Shown piece after piece: positions 14,276 to 14,307 of a stretch of DNA of 14,307 bases (its first letter is position 1; each line of letters begins with the position of its first letter). The notes below the pieces were generated by a model. It saw only the letters and a program-made list of their open reading frames with translations, ran no database searches and was not told the DNA's origin. Made by a program: the position numbers and the translations under genes. The stretch spans positions 1 through 14,307 of the forward strand of contig AUXH01000498.1 of NCBI GenBank assembly GCA_000482145.1, given 5' to 3'. The DNA comes from Strigomonas culicis. Lineage: Eukaryota; Euglenozoa; Kinetoplastea; Trypanosomatida; Trypanosomatidae.

Positions 14276-14307
<32 letters not shown>
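14276..14307. repeat. (TA)n dinucleotide repeat reaching the window edge
   Basis: About sixteen AT units run to the last base, so the true length is unknown. Such a run could mark a contig end where assembly stopped. Confidence 0.93.

Larger units (their letters stand above)
13960..14307. other. Spacer upstream of UAP
   Basis: These 348 bp contain no gene. They hold the predicted UAP 5' UTR and splice signals, an AAT-type triplet repeat at 14060-14082, a poly(A) run ending at 14040, a purine-rich plus strand at about 14141-14161, and a TA run at the window edge. Confidence 0.8.

Noticed and set aside
14276..14307. Telomere-like end
   Set aside because: The repeat is simple TA, not the TTAGGG-type telomere repeat of trypanosomatids.

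Overview
This is a nuclear-genome window from a trypanosomatid (kinetoplastid protist), most probably related to Leishmania, Crithidia or Leptomonas. The evidence is five long intron-less genes all on the minus strand, very GC-rich coding sequence separated by AT-rich spacers full of homopolymer and dinucleotide repeats, and a pyrimidine-rich tract followed by an AG before the start codons. That is the layout of a directional polycistronic unit processed by spliced-leader trans-splicing. The species cannot be named from the sequence alone.

Transcription runs right to left. In that order the genes are: UDP-N-acetylglucosamine pyrophosphorylase (UAP, 677 aa, 11926-13959); an unusually long, gene-free, AT-rich spacer of about 2.1 kb (9786-11925); an RRP12-like ribosome-biogenesis HEAT-repeat protein (1310 aa, 5853-9785); an M32 metallocarboxypeptidase of normal length (504 aa, 3905-5419); a bacterial-type isocitrate dehydrogenase whose cofactor pocket reads as NAD-specific (421 aa, 2325-3590); and a second M32 carboxypeptidase (565 aa, 258-1955) with extra inserts, including a 12-residue polyglutamine run. 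The genes serve unrelated household roles (nucleotide-sugar synthesis, rRNA maturation, peptide trimming, isocitrate oxidation), as is usual for trypanosomatid polycistrons, so adjacency does not imply a shared pathway.

The strongest non-routine signal is the relationship between the two carboxypeptidases. Their last 462 bp, ending exactly at the stop codon, are about 97.6% identical (11 differences counted by eye). The adjoining upstream 60 bp fall to about 67%, and the sequence after the stop is unrelated. This looks like gene conversion between paralogues that flank the IDH gene. Eight of the 11 differences sit in an 18-bp island encoding the loop after the QDxHW active-site signature, as if that patch escaped homogenisation.

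I found no mobile element, CRISPR array, tRNA or rRNA, and no novel multi-gene system. Splice-acceptor calls rest on motif position only. All counts and alignments were done by eye; family comparisons rely on remembered family features, not on a database search.
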